Source of the DNA: Acanthaster planci
Taxonomy: Eukaryota > Echinodermata > Asteroidea > Valvatida > Acanthasteridae
DNA: 64,000 nt
Assembly (NCBI RefSeq): GCF_001949145.1
Contig: NW_019091435.1
Span: 473,167-537,166, forward strand
Direction of reading: 5' to 3'
Shown here: positions 38,877 to 51,047 of the stretch, piece after piece
How the letters are laid out: every line of letters begins with the position of its first letter
Position numbering within the stretch: position 1 is the first letter of the stretch
Notes under the pieces: generated by a model
What the model saw: the letters and a program-made list of their open reading frames with translations, nothing else
What the model was told of the DNA's origin: nothing
Databases searched by the model: none
Position numbers and translations under genes: made by a program

Positions 38877-40681
38877 CCTAAAATCAGATCTTAGTTCTGT
38901 TTCTGATAGAAAAAAACACAAAAATATGATGTACAGTGCATGTACATGTACATGTATTAATGTCAAAACTTTTCTCAGGAAGATTTACATACTGGTACTT
39001 TTGTTGAAGTTATCTACTCAAGGAATGGCAACATCAGCCAGTTTCACCTTGTCACTTGGTGGAGAGACACTGTGATGTACGTTATTCCTTAATTAGCTCT
39101 CCTTAAATTCCTCTTTAATATACATTGTAACCTTGAACAAATAAAAAGTCACAGATCTCGACACATTTCTCAATTTACGCTAAATACAGTACCCATGTTT
39201 TGACAGATGAATTGTTTTTCTCTATGATAGTGGTATTTTAGATAACCTGAAAAACATGAGTTGACACAGTTATGTGCATGTCCCACCTGAACCCCTAAAA
39301 CAAGCTGGACATTTCATCAAAATCCTGATCAGTTTAACAACTACATGTATCAACCAAATCCTATTAGACTGTGTAAACAACAGGTACATCTCTGCAATTA
39401 TACAACTATCTGTAAAATTTCTGCAGTTCATTTCTTGACTCTCAACAGTGTTTAAGGGAGAGACGATTTAGGTTGTGTGCAAATGTATGCATTTGGAAAC
39501 ACCCATGTACATGTACTGCACAGCCTTTGACATACAAGATTTATTTGCATGTTTACATATAATATTGTGAGAAAAACTTATGGGGTAACCTCTGGCTCCT
39601 AAAATAAAAAGTGGGTCCAAGAACATGGTACTATTTCCTGTTACATGTAGGTCTTGCATGCCACAAAAGGTGTTTTAAAACAACGCTGCATGCTTCATCA
39701 TTGATTCCTAGTGTAATACAAGTGAATTTAGAACTTTTTCTCGTGACGTACCGGTATTAGACATGACCGCCAAACACACTTTAAGAAGTGTACCATGTCC
39801 GTGGAGACTTGTGCATTTTCGAATCTGGTTATTTCTATTGACAATTTTATGTACAGAGTACGCAAAATTTTGAGAGACTTCGGGGTGCACATGTTTCCAA
39901 ACATACCTGTGTAAATTGAACACTGACAGTCAAAAATCATGTGACTGAAAATTCTCCATAGGCTGATTGTACCCCAAGGGGGAGCATCATTTTCTACATT
40001 TACGTGTAAATTCTAAACTGCAGCAGATGACTGACAAGCTACATGTAACATACCGCTACATGTGATTCCCACATGCCTGATCCAGCACAACAAGTGCTGG
40101 TACATGTAGCAAAATGGTTTACTGAACAGATTAGGTATTTAAGCAAGATAGATGTCTGAACTGCCTTCATTTAATAGAATGCAAAGGATTTATCATGTAC
40201 ATTTACATGTAAATTCTAATTTCTTTGGACATTATCAATAACTGCATGATTTACACATTGTCGAATGTATTCCTTTGCTATTTTGTCAGAGGTCTCTGTT
40301 ATAAACCTACATGTATACCACAGTTCCAATACCATCGATACAAAATTATGGTATCCTTGATTTAAGTACATTTTTCACTCAAATGAATAAAACACTTTTC
40401 AGTATTCCAAAACACTATGCTCCTAAACTCAAAGAATTATCTTAAGTTATGGCACATTTTCAACATTACAAAAATACTGGTACATTGTGCACATTGATAA
40501 CAGTTACATGTACATGGGCTTTTTATACTGGGAACATCAAAGCAGTGACATCCAGGTGAAAACATGCCATGTTTCACACTGAACAACCTACAACCCAGGG
40601 CCAACCCCAAATCACTTCCCAGAGTGACTTAACCCATGTTCAACCAGTGGTAAGAATCTGACACCTACTGGGGTTGACAAT
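38877..40681. other. Intronic stretch without recognised gene
   Basis: No exon or transposon boundary was seen. Confidence 0.4.
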
Positions 40682-40755
40682 GTTGCCCTGGGTTGAAATT
40701 CTTGCCCCAGATTGAATATCTTGCCCTGCATTGAAATTCTTGCCCTAGGTTGAAA
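40682..40755. repeat. 19-bp tandem repeat, four copies
   Basis: Units of about TTGCCCTGGGTTGAAATTC are repeated four times with substitutions (CCCAGATTGAATATC, CCTGCATTGAAATTC, CCTAGGTTGAAAACG). About 90 bases upstream, near 40589, the inverted sequence CAACCCAGGGCCAACCCC occurs, so the block could be part of a foldback repeat. Confidence 0.75.
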
Positions 40756-41959
40756 ACGGTACAGAACAACACCAAGTTTGAGCATAGGGTTTTTTTTGTT
40801 TTTTGGGGTTTTTTTTGGTTTTGTTTGTCTAGATATGGTAATGCATTTGCACTTTGACAAATATTTTCATTTCAATTCAGGGCACCTGAAACATACCGGT
40901 ATGTGCATGTTTTTGTGAAGGGGCTCAAAAGTGGTTTCACCAAAAATGATTGTAACTGAAAACTTATACAATTACCAATTTCACTGGATGTGCCAGGATC
41001 AAAATACATGTACATGTGGTACAAACAAACTACAGACAAACTAACTCTTCAATGGTTCAGCAAAACAGGGTGAACTGTGGTTACAGCTACCTCTTAGGAA
41101 ATTCCACTAGCAAACAGCGCATAATTCTTGTTAAATGATGCATGAATGAAAGTGGCCAGTGGGTGGTTGACATTTAGCAGGATCATATGGTATGATAGTC
41201 CCAGGACACCAGCAGGTACCTTCACATCCAATTATTTCAACCTCTACATACTGTGTTGTGTCATTATGTTAAGTATACTTTACAGGTATACATGTACACC
41301 TACAGAAACAGACAAAAGCATACTTTTTTCACCAGAATCCTTTTCAGAATTACGCACACGTACATGTACCAGTACAATGTACAGATTCATGGCTTGTATC
41401 CTGACTCTGCAATGTTGACTGAGAGACCACTAGTATTTATGAACTCTTTTTCTAAATCAGGTAACGGGCATTATAACACAAACACTTGGGACTCAACAAG
41501 TTGTGAATGGGAAATATCATTACACCTGTTTTGTCAAACAAACTCTTGGGCTCCTTCTGAGAGAGGAACTTAAAATCAAATAATATTACAAACAACAGCA
41601 CAGAAGTATCATTTAACCCCATGCAAAGCTGAGAGTGCTGTGCATCCCTGAGGCCCAGGGGGGTGAAACATCATATTCAACATCACAGCAATGATTCTGT
41701 TATAAATACATACAAGTACATGTACCTGTCTTAAATTCTTTGCAATATTTCCCTCACCTGAAGGTCTCCAACGTCATCACACTGATGAGTATCTCCCGCA
41801 CAGAAAGTTTTAGGATGTATGGACTTGGTGTACTGATGTGCATGTACTACATGTACATGTACATGTACTAGCATCTGTTGTGTTGGCTACATACATGTAC
41901 ATGTACAGTGTACATGAATGTCTAGCTCAAAAGCGATACCTTTGTCTTAAAATTTTTTT

Positions 41960-42004
41960 GGTAAGTAACTCATACAATGGTAATGGTAAGTAACTCATAC
42001 AAAG
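41960..42004. repeat. Direct repeat GGTAAGTAACTCATACAA, two copies
   Basis: Two copies of GGTAAGTAACTCATACAA are separated by TGGTAAT. This is a short local duplication just upstream of the 26-bp minisatellite. Confidence 0.8.
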
Positions 42005-42065
42005 AAACAAATTCCAAACAAATTTAAATTGACAACGAAATGACAGTGATTTCATCACAGTGCCA

Positions 42066-42822
42066 GTTCACTACTCCCACTCAAGTTCACTACTCCCACT
42101 CAAGTTTACTATTCACTACTCCCACTCGAGTTTACTATTCACTACTCCCACTCGAGTTTACTATTCACTACTTCCACTCAAGTTTACTATTCACTACTCC
42201 CACTCAAGTTTACTATTCACTTCTCCCACTCAAGTTTACTTTCACTACTCCCACTCAAGTTTACTATTCACTACTCCCACTCAAGTTTACTATTCACTAC
42301 TCCCATTCAAGTTTACTATTCACTACTCNNNNNNNNNNNNNNNNNNNNNNNNNNNNNNNNNNNNNNNNNNNNNNNNNNNNNNNNNNNNNNNNNNNNNNNN
42401 NNNNNNNNNNNNNNNNNNNNNNNNNNNNNNNNNNNNNNNNNNNNNNNNNNNNNNNNNNNNNNNNNNNNNNNNNNNNNNNNNNNNNNNNNNNNNNNNNNNN
42501 NNNNNNNNNNNNNNNNNNNNNNNNNNNNNNNNNNNNNNNNNNNNNNNNNNNNNNNNNNNNNNNNNNNNNNNNNNNNNNNNNNNNNNNNNNNNNNNNNNNN
42601 NNNNNNNNNNNNNNNNNNNNNNNNNNNNNNNNNNNNNNNNNNNNNNNNNNNNNNNNNNNNNNNNNNNNNNNNNNNNNNNNNNNNNNNNNNNNNNNNNNNN
42701 NNNNNNNNNNNNNNNNNNNNNNNNNNNNNNNNNNNNNNNNNCTACTCCCACTCAAGTTTACTATTCACTACTCCCACTCAAGTTTACTATTCACTACTCC
42801 CACTCAAGTTTACTATTCATTA
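42066..42822. repeat. 26-bp minisatellite interrupted by an assembly gap
   Basis: The unit CTACTCCCACTCAAGTTTAC plus TATTCA (26 bases) is repeated on both sides of a run of N. The copies at the left edge are shorter (CACTACTCCCACTCAAGTT without the TTACTATT part). Because 26 is not a multiple of three, the apparent ORFs through it cycle frames. The gap is almost certainly unassembled array, so the true copy number is unknown. Confidence 0.95.
42329..42741. other. Assembly gap (413 N)
   Basis: A run of N lies inside the 26-bp tandem array. Translations spanning it are meaningless. Confidence 0.99.
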
Positions 42823-42905
42823 TCATCTGTACAGTAAAAGTAGCAGAGGTACACGTACACGTGTACCAATAGTCTGGTCAGCAGTCTTTGCATCACGGCT
42901 GGGAC

Positions 42906-43052
42906 TGAGGGCCAGTTTGTTTCACATGGATCTGGATCTGGATCAGTGATCCTATTGCTGGCTCGCTCCATCCATTAAGCAGATATTGGTGTCAGTAAAC
43001 CAAGGACAGATGACTGATTGCGATCTGGATCAGCGTGAAACAAACTGCCCTG
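42906..43052. mobile_element. Short MITE with GGGC-AGTTTGTTTCAC ends (about 147 bp)
   Basis: The left end TGAGGGCCAGTTTGTTTCAC and the reversed right end TCAGGGCAGTTTGTTTCACG match over about 20 bases, followed by GGATC/TGATC. A GGATCT direct repeat sits just inside the left end. The GGGCC-GTTTCAC style of terminus is seen in PIF/Harbinger-type MITEs; assignment is tentative. Confidence 0.55.
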
Positions 43053-43061
43053 AAGCATGGG

Positions 43062-44620
43062 GACTATAGGTACATGTACGGTAATGTGATGTCCTACCAC
43101 TACAGTGTTTTCCCCCTCCCCAAGCACATGTACATATACACATGTACATAAATGTATACTTACTGTACATACCAGTACACGTATACGTGTACATACATGT
43201 ACATGTACATAAGTACATGTATGTACACGTACATACATGTAGGGTATATACATGTACGAGGATGTCTCTGGAGAGCCACAAAAAGTGGGGCTCTCAGTTC
43301 TCAGAACTGGAGATGGTGATAACATGCAAGGTATAAAACCAAATAGTGCATGAAAACAGTTCTGTAAGTTGTAACCATGTAATGATGTACTGAGTAAGCT
43401 TGTGTCAAAAAGAAATGTCTTGCTCAACAAAACGTTGGTCTGCATAACACACGTGTACCGGTACATGTACTTTGGTTGTTTCCGAGTGTGGGATAAATGT
43501 AACCATAAGACAAGCTTGGTGTTAGCCACACAAACAAATTGGTTACTGAAAACCAACAACAGCCTTAAAATATCCAAAGATAATATTGGGTTTTGGGAGG
43601 CTGGCATTAACTTAAACTTCAAGATATACATGTACATTCACTGTCAATCTCCCTAGTCCCGTCAATACGTACATGTACATGTATGTATTGGTATTGTCAT
43701 ATAGAGATTCTACTCAAGTCAGGTTGTAACAGTATTTCTAACAACGTACACGTATGTGTACATATATTTATAAAAATATCGTACATGTACACATAGGCCT
43801 ATATTATAGCCCTATTTTTGGCTGATTTACCATGAGGGCAGTGACCCATTCCCATTGACTGAACACACCATGACATCACTCAGCAGGCATGTCTCTCAAC
43901 ACCTGTTTGTCACCAGTCAGCCAATACACTGACCACTAAAACGTGATTTATGCCAGAATTCTCACTAGTTTACTGCCACTTCCTTGACAAAGTTATGCAG
44001 TCCCCCTTAGGATGTGATCTTACATGTACTGTACATGTGGGCTACCAGTAAAGTACATGTAAGAAGTGATACCATCATGACCATAGAGTACACCAGCACA
44101 TATGTACCACACTTCGGTACATCATGTACAACTTTCATTTTATACCATAGCATTCAACTCAGGTACATCTATCAATGTTTGTATACATGTCCCAGTTCAT
44201 GTACATGTATGTACATGTACAGTGTATGGACAGTGGTGTTTAAGTATGTACAGGTACGGTACATGTACCTCCAGCTGTACAGGTACCTGAATAAAGCTCC
44301 TTTGGCATTTTTGAAATGAAAATGAAAGCAAGTGAATTGTTTAAAAAAGCACTCTAACATTTACCCATAGTACATGTTATACATGTACATGTACTGGTAT
44401 GTACAGTGTACAATGTACATGACTACATGTACATGTACATAATAATACAGACAAACCTAAAGGGAGGAATCCATCGATCTACAAAAATACTGGTACATGT
44501 ACATGTATGATGTACAGCTTACTAATACCTGTACATCATAAAAACATTCACTTCACAAAATTAGATGTAAATGTACATGTATGTACTTTGTAACTCTACA
44601 TGTACATGTAGATATAACTA
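43062..44620. repeat. Dense cluster of (ACATGT)n palindromic simple sequence
   Basis: TACATGTACATGTA, GTACATGTAC and relatives recur every few tens of bases, most densely at 43125-43260 and 44020-44620. The motif is its own reverse complement, so all frames on both strands read Tyr, Met, His, Val, Cys and Thr strings (MYMY, CTCT, HVHV). This explains the many spurious ORFs here. Confidence 0.85.
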
Positions 44621-45666
44621 CTGGATCCTACACATACTGGAATACACACACAGGCCTGCAGTGTCAACCTGCCCAAGTGTGCTATTTTTTTCAAAATACT
44701 TCAATGTGGATATTTTATGACTGCATTCCTATACCAGTACAAGTGACACAAACCAAGGAGCATCAATGTGTACATCTATGCTTTTTATTTGGTTGTTTAC
44801 TCTCTGAGAAGGTGAGTCAGGGGAGGGAAAGGGGTTTTTAATTAAATGTACTTGCCTGTCCTTAGAGAATATTGAGATAATCTTTTTTTTTTTCATTTTT
44901 TTCTTTTCTGGGTTAAATGGACATTCTAGACAGGGTCGGTAGCTTACAAAAGTTTTTTTCTTCTCAGAGCCAAAAAAGAGTAAAACAGCAATGAGAACTA
45001 TATCATTAACTACAGATGTCCTAACATCAATTAGCAGTATTTTCACTTACATCCTGTGCTGTGTATTTAATCACCTTGTACTATTAAGCCCAGCTTAGTA
45101 AGACAGCAAGTCTCTATGCAGTACACATACATGTACACATCTGTAGAATACCAGTACCTCTCATATTGACCCCATGGAGACTGTGCACATTTGTTTTGTA
45201 ATGAACACCTTCACCCTGTTCAGGCTTGTTGGTGCACTGGGTGTGAGTTACAGAAACACAACACCCTGTGTTTCTCCAGGTTAATTTCATTTGGGCTTAA
45301 CCCCATCCTTGGATTTCAAATATGCAGACTAAATAAAAGCATTCAGATAATCTTTCCTGGTGTCCATGTTAATCAAAACAAAAACCTGGAATATATTTGA
45401 TTGGCAGGTAAAAATGATTCACATGCAGTTGCATACAACTAAAACAAACCGAAAGTGACTCCCTTTTCAAAATTATCAACATAAAAACAGGCCCAGCTGT
45501 GATGACATAAGTAAACGCGCAAAGTGTACATGTATGCCATTTAATAGAAAGAGATCATATTCCTCCATGAGCCATCTTACTTCTAATAAAAATAAACAAC
45601 GGTACTGCTGGAAATTGGTTCTTCACATATCTTACTGGAAACTGGCCACAATTTTTTTCACACTAA

Positions 45667-45717
45667 CCCTAACAGTCCCCAATCTTTCACTTGTTTGAGG
45701 ATTGAGGACTGTTACGG
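45667..45717 (+). mobile_element. 51-bp hairpin mini-MITE, copy C (decayed TTAA)
   Basis: Again exactly 51 bases, with ends CCCTAACAG and CTGTTACGG and inner arms CCCCAATCTTTCA and TGAGGATTGAGG. The flanks are CTAA and TTGA in place of TTAA, each one substitution away, suggesting an older insertion. The loop CTTGTT agrees with copy B reversed. Confidence 0.65.
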
Positions 45718-47026
45718 TTGATAAATAAAAAGAAACATTCAAAATTTGATATTTTAATGCAATATTTGTTTCTCGGTTCAAAAATGACACTTTTACTCCT
45801 CCATTTTTCATCAGGAAGTTGGAAAACATATTCAAATAGGCACACTCAACTGAAATGCTTTTTAAAAGTACATAAACACTGTACTAGAATACATGTATGT
45901 ACAAAGATGTCTTAGTTTATTATGGACGGCGGACTTACTTCAAAAATTTGTGGGAACACAGTAACAAGTTCTATGGTACCACTGAAACTACACTGTGATA
46001 GACACTGTTGGTACATGTATGTGTACACTGTGGATTCAATTATTTGCAACTGGCTTCCCATGGCAAACACACTGTTTGAACAGCTCTTCTGTAATGGGAT
46101 TTGAATGAGTTGTCAGTTGTCTTTTGTTATACCCTTTCTGGCTATTAATCTTCTCATAAGCTTCCTTATTGGCAAGTACATGTATAACAAATGTTAAGGC
46201 TATCTTCTGTAGACTAAACTAGTGTTTTACATGGCAGACTTTCTTTTTGTTTATTCATTTAAAGGTAGTGTACTGGTACATCATTCTGAAATACAGAATA
46301 TCAAGTAATTTTTGACTTAAAAATTAACATGTGCATCAGTCAAGCTGTGAAATATCTGCACCCAGTAAATACTGTCATTTTCAAGGAAAGGCAAGTTCGG
46401 ATCATTTTCCAACGACAGTCCTTCACCATACTTCTACATTGTGTTTAATTTTAAAAGTCTTATATTTAAAAGCAAATGTATTAACTAAAATGTACATGCA
46501 CAACAGTCAACGTAAACATTGAATAAGCTTGAACAAAGAATCATCTTTGTAAAATAATGTCTCAAACCTTAATGTTAAATTTACTCAACCCATGCTGAAT
46601 GCAACAAGATTATCCATATACATCAAATGATTCTCCGCTCTGGGGTTATAGGGTTACCCACAAAATGCAAAATATCTTCTAGTAGACAAGTCACAGGTTT
46701 CAGATTTCTGAAAATGTCCACATCAGCAAATTCAACCCAAACAAATGTTGGGGCTATTTTGATAATCTCTGCCAAACTGTACTAGTTTGGGCAGGTAATT
46801 TGTCAACAGATAGTCCCTTTTCATGTCATAAAGTAGTTCTGTGCATAATTTATTTATTCCATCTACTGTGCTCAATGGATCTTCACAGATATTCAAAGGG
46901 ATCCAGTGATATCTTAATGAAGTCGAGACTCTTCGCTGGTCTTTTACATGGGGAGGTGTGGCATCCCTAGCGCAATGAAAGGCACTTGGTCTTATCAATA
47001 ATGCATAAGGATGAATCAGCACTTAC

Positions 47027-47222
47027 CTTGCCCGACTACTAATCCACAATACAATCTCCAGAGTGCCAGCAGCAACACCACTGGCCACAGCTCCATGCTT
47101 TACAAGTTTGAACAGACAGTCAGCTGCATATCCCCAATTTGAATGTCCCTCAAGAATACATGTAATGCCAAGATCCTTCTGCAGATAATCAAACAACCTC
47201 TACTAGTACTTCAATCGTGAAC
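47027..47222 (-). CDS. robo: robo: first coding exon (5'UTR end plus signal peptide)
   Basis: This is the start-codon exon of a Roundabout receptor, read on the minus strand. A pyrimidine-rich tract ending TTATTTTCAG gives a 3' splice site at 47223-47224. The exon then carries 126 bases of 5'UTR (47222-47097) and ATG at 47096-47094. The start is well supported: A at -3, G at +4, and an in-frame TAA two codons upstream (47102-47100). The 23 codons encode MELW followed by a hydrophobic run rich in V, L, A and W, ending LVVGQ, a typical secretory signal peptide with cleavage likely near the end. The exon ends CAAG before GTAAGT (donor at 47026), leaving one base, so the intron is phase 1. The next exon at 3671 begins with two bases that complete a valine codon, and that exon encodes the start of a Robo Ig1 domain. 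Only bases 47096-47027 are coding. The signal peptide alone is not diagnostic; assignment to robo rests on phase match, strand and the downstream exon. Confidence 0.82.
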
Positions 47223-48716
47223 CTGAAAATAAGACACAAGAAAGACACAGAACAGAATATTCATCACAATATCTAGTATTGGCATGAGGCTGGCTACGCT
47301 AGACAGAAATCTTGTCCAACATCTGTTAAATGCATCATACATGCATCTATTAGGGCACAGGGTATATTGCACTCCTAATATACATTTACATGTACAAAAA
47401 ATGTATGTAATGCATAACTGGTCATTTCTAATTTAGGAAATACTATACAGTACATGTACATGTGCAATGTAGGCATAGTGGGTACTACAGTTAAGTTCAT
47501 TTTGGAATTTTAAGCTACTCGTTTTAGCTTACAATTCTATGGCCTTTACATTCCTCATACACTTTACATGTATGTATTATGATGAACAAAAATAAGCATT
47601 GGGCTAAAATGTTGAGGCATGGATCTGGTTTCTTTTCTGTCTCAGGCTGATCATGAAATTTCATTGGTTGAAGAAAGGGTCATGTGACAAATGCATACCA
47701 ATACTATGGTGGATGTGCATACATGTGAATGAACATAGATGGATCACTTCCTGGCTTTTGGGAGACATCACAGTGGGACAGTAATGGAACGCCCTCTAAT
47801 TATCTGGGAAATTCACTCATACTGTACCTCATGTCAGTCCAGAGACCGCATTTCTCATATTCCATATTGTATATTTATTCATTATAAAAGGATTCTGATG
47901 ACCAGGGCTCGAATTTCTACTTCTGGGGGCACTGCCATTTTGGCATCAAGAAATAGGCCATGTTAAGGGGAACCGTGGCCAATAATGGGCAACAAAGCCA
48001 AAACTTCTACAAAGGAGGGCATTGAGGCCAAGGTGTAAAATATTCCACAAAACTAGTAAGGAAACTGGACAAAAATGGTGTTTTATTTACTTGAGCTATC
48101 CTACGGTATTTAAATATTTTATAACCCATGACAAAGCATCATGAAAGAACAGGCACATTTTCTGACAAAGGATTTAATTGTAAAAAAATAATTCATAAAA
48201 AAGAATTCCAGTGAATTAAACCATAGATTAAACAAAGAAAACATACCGCTATTTTGTTTCTAGTCTGATGCATCTTTTTCGACTACACAGCGCAAGCTTA
48301 CCAACCAAACTCCCCAGCGCCATAAAGCTGGCCCATGCGTCATGTAATAATCAGTTACGTACGTGTAGTTGAGTCTGCTAGGTGCATGCATATGCGATCT
48401 GAAACTAAGGGGAAAAAAGACCTAGCTGTAGCTGCGAAGGCCCGTTTTGGACACAGGTGTACAAAACACCATGGACCCCTACACCACAGGCAACAAATGT
48501 CCATTCTCAACCCTTTCACAAATATTCAGTGCTACAACTTGGTACACGTAGATTTCCGGTCAAAGCATGAACAATAGATGTTTCTCATCTCTATGAACTA
48601 CCAACTGTAAACACTGTTTTTGTCTCCTATTTTCACTTAACCTCATGCACGTGACAAAATTTTTGTTGCCGGATACTGGTGAATGTTACATGTACATGTA
48701 TACAGTACATGTACAT
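47223..48716 (-). other. Upstream intron or 5' flank of robo; promoter not located
   Basis: The ATG exon begins at a splice acceptor, so this stretch is the end of a 5'UTR intron on the minus strand. I could not identify the non-coding exon. One GCG|GTATGT donor-like word occurs near 48247 on the minus strand but has no support. There is no CpG-island-like block. Confidence 0.45.
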
Positions 48717-49631
48717 CAGTGTTTTCCACGGCCGAAAATTTTGGCAGGGTGGTAGACAAAATTGCGATTGCAAAGCGCAAAGCCCTTACAGCGTGGGAAA
48801 AATTTTGGATTCTCGATGCTCTGTGGTGCATTCTGGGGCAATTTCCAGTCCACTTTCGTCTGGCCCCAAATCTGATTGCAATTACAATGTGAAATATTGG
48901 GTAGGATATTCTTCAGGAGGAATTTCTTTATCGAAAGATTTGATGACGAAACTATTTTCATTTCCGGAGCATTTTTTGCAGAACCTCATGTTAGTGACTC
49001 GAGACATGCTTGAGATGAGCAGAGCATGCGATTTTCTCAATGATCAGTTGACTGTGAAAAGGCACAGTAAAAACAAGCCTCAAAATGCGCCCTTGAATAA
49101 AAAAGGACAAAAGAAATATGTTCAGGCAAAGATAAGTTTACAATTTCCAGCTCATGTCAAAAAATGAAGCAACCCCTCCATCGGAGCAAAGCGTGGGGGC
49201 CGCTCAGGCATGGCACGTTCCTTCCACTGGCGCTTGCGCACACTCTGCAAAACAATGTTGCACCACAGGTACCAGTCACATGCACTGCGTGTACATGTAC
49301 ACGCTTGCGCAATACAATGTACGTGTACAGTACTTGTACAAAACATACGCGATGGTTTTTCGGGACACAAGGTTGATAACGGTAGGCAGCCAACGATCAC
49401 CATTGTCAGTACATCATAAGCGTCATCGGTAAACTCAAACTCAATCCACAAACTGTGGTAAACCTCTTTTTTATTAAAAATCTTGAGAAAGTAGACCTTC
49501 AGGGAAAAATACACTACTCAAAAAAATAGCAGGGCGGCACAAATTTTAGCAGGGAGGCAAAATTTTAGCGGGGCGGCCCAAAATTTTGGCAGGGCGGTCC
49601 GCCCTGCTAAAATAGCCCATGGTGAACACTG
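48717..49631. mobile_element. hAT-like non-autonomous DNA transposon (915 bp)
   Basis: The inverted termini are CAGTGTTTTCCACGG on the left and CAGTGTTCACCATGG on the reversed right, both continuing to a GGCAGGG-GG or AGCAGGGCGG block. Near the right end four tandem units of about AAATTTTAGCAGGGCGGC (49527-49595) are followed by a GCAGGGCGG/CCGCCCTGC palindrome. The flanks both read GTACATGTACAT, which may be a target duplication but is too common here to count. The inner open frames (48679-49167 plus, 49152-49514 minus) match nothing I know. The CAGTG start suggests the hAT superfamily. Confidence 0.6.
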
Positions 49632-50739
49632 GTACATGTACATAGCAATAAATGACAGGCATGGAATGCTAATGGGTCTAATCGGTAGTCAAAACCACAT
49701 ATAGTTGAGTAATTCAGGCACATCGTGTTGAATTACTGTCAAACTTTAAACTCAAGTGTTTCAGACTGTTGAGAGATTCACCTTGCTTTAGTGGGTCTGC
49801 AATGCTGCCATAATGCTTGCTGCCTTGATTTGTTAGTTACTACGACATGAAACAAAACATAAGAAAACTTTTGAATTTTAAGCAATTTATCTTACAGCTA
49901 TTACTTTCAAATGTTGAAGGCTGTAACTAAATACAATTCACAACACTTGAGGAAGTAATGGTTACTGAGTTTTCCCCAAACAGTTTAATGACACCCATAT
50001 AGTTCATTTTTGCACTATCCCTCTCAAGACTTTCTCCCAGACTTTAATTACTGTTAATACTGTTATGTGCATGTCATGTATACCCTGATCTTTGAATCCA
50101 AATACATGTAATTCAAAAATTGCTGTGACACCCTCGGGACTTTTAGGATTGCCTTGATGCCCTTCAAAATGCAAAAAGTCTTAAGTTTGTGGAAATCTCA
50201 AGAAAAAAATTCCAGTGCCCTCTTCAATCCAGAGTGCCTATCCTGCAAATTTCATGTATCATACTGTACAGTAAAACACATGTAATGCTGGCTGAGCTGT
50301 TATTCCACATTCTTCGCTCCTAAAATAATCATAAAGAAAGTTCTCATTGATGTTAAAGGACTCAGGGAACAGATACATATGCATCTGAAAGTAGATTACA
50401 GGGGATGGGCCATGCTGGCAAGATTTCTTATAAAACATGCATCAACATATAAAACAAACATACGGTACATGTACATACATGTACATGTACAACAAGAAAA
50501 CACATCTGCATAATTTCAAAATGCGTGGAAATATGTTAAAAATTACAGTTTTCAAGACCCTATTTCACTCCCTTCTAAGAGCAATAGCTAAGCAACAGCC
50601 GTCGGGTACTGATAGTTGTCCGAAGAAATTCCCAAGAATCGTGACATCGTAGGACGGAGTCCTTTATCCAGCGACTGTTTACTGTTAAACAACGACATGT
50701 CAACATGTATGTAATGCAGTAGCATTAGCGTGTGCCACC

Positions 50740-51036
50740 ATGTTAGACTCAAGCAATGATAATTCCAGCATTGATGCTTTTTCCAATCATGAAAGCGATC
50801 AGTTGTCATGTTCCTCTTATTCCTTTGCCAAAGAAAGAGACATTGAAGGAGCTGATGAGGGACAAGAAATATTGCCTAATCAGTTGGGACCAGAATACAC
50901 TCAGGAAGAGATTTTGCAACTCAAGGCCGTTGGCCACAGGCATGGCGGCGACAACAAAACACTGGACTTTTTTGGGATTTCTGCCCTGCCGGACGACAAC
51001 ACTGTGTACTTAGAGTTCGCCCCAAAGGGCTTGTAA
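50740..51036 (+). CDS. Short ORF within transposon family B (98 aa, unknown role)
   Basis: The ATG at 50740 lies in an ideal context (GCCACCATG). The product begins MLDSSNDNSSIDAFSNHESD, is acidic and Ser/Asp-rich, then has GPEYTQEEILQLKAVGHRHG and ends just after the boundary with the tRNA-like insert (stop 51034-51036). Conservation of the N-terminus and the EYTQEEILQLKA segment with copy 1 at about 33.5 kb shows it is ancestral to the family. It resembles the start of transposon-encoded proteins with a YxFEPEYT motif. It is probably the truncated remnant of a larger protein, cut by the inserted tRNA-like repeat, and not a host gene. Confidence 0.4.
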   Translation: MLDSSNDNSSIDAFSNHESDQLSCSSYSFAKERDIEGADEGQEILPNQLGPEYTQEEILQLKAVGHRHGGDNKTLDFFGISALPDDNTVYLEFAPKGL

Positions 51037-51047
51037 GAAAACCCACA

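Larger units (their letters stand above)
3672..47026 (-). other. robo: robo intron 1 (43,355 bases, phase 1)
   Basis: This is the inferred intron between the signal-peptide exon (GTAAGT donor at 47026) and the Ig1 exon (GCCAG acceptor ending at 3672). The first intron of Robo genes is often very long in animals, so the size is not alarming. No additional exon with Robo similarity was noticed inside it. The contents are minisatellites, LINE relics, MITEs and dispersed palindromic simple sequence, listed separately. An alternative first exon or an unrelated nested short gene cannot be excluded, because exons of under 100 bases are not recognisable by eye. Confidence 0.75.

Noticed and set aside
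42040-42872. Long ORFs of 265-270 codons
   Set aside because: They run through 413 N and a 26-bp tandem array.
43030-43637. Tyr/Met/Cys/Thr/His/Val-rich ORFs up to 220 codons
   Set aside because: They are translations of TACATGTA simple sequence.
46732-47022. 96-codon minus-strand ORF just after the robo signal-peptide exon
   Set aside because: It lies in the intron in another frame; reading through the donor reaches a stop within four codons (GKC then TGA).
48240-48300. Non-coding first exon of robo with GCG|GTATGT donor on the minus strand
   Set aside because: It is only a donor-like word; no promoter evidence and many equal candidates.
48679-49167. 162-codon plus-strand ORF
   Set aside because: It overlaps the end and interior of the hAT-like element; no recognised transposase motif, so left unassigned.
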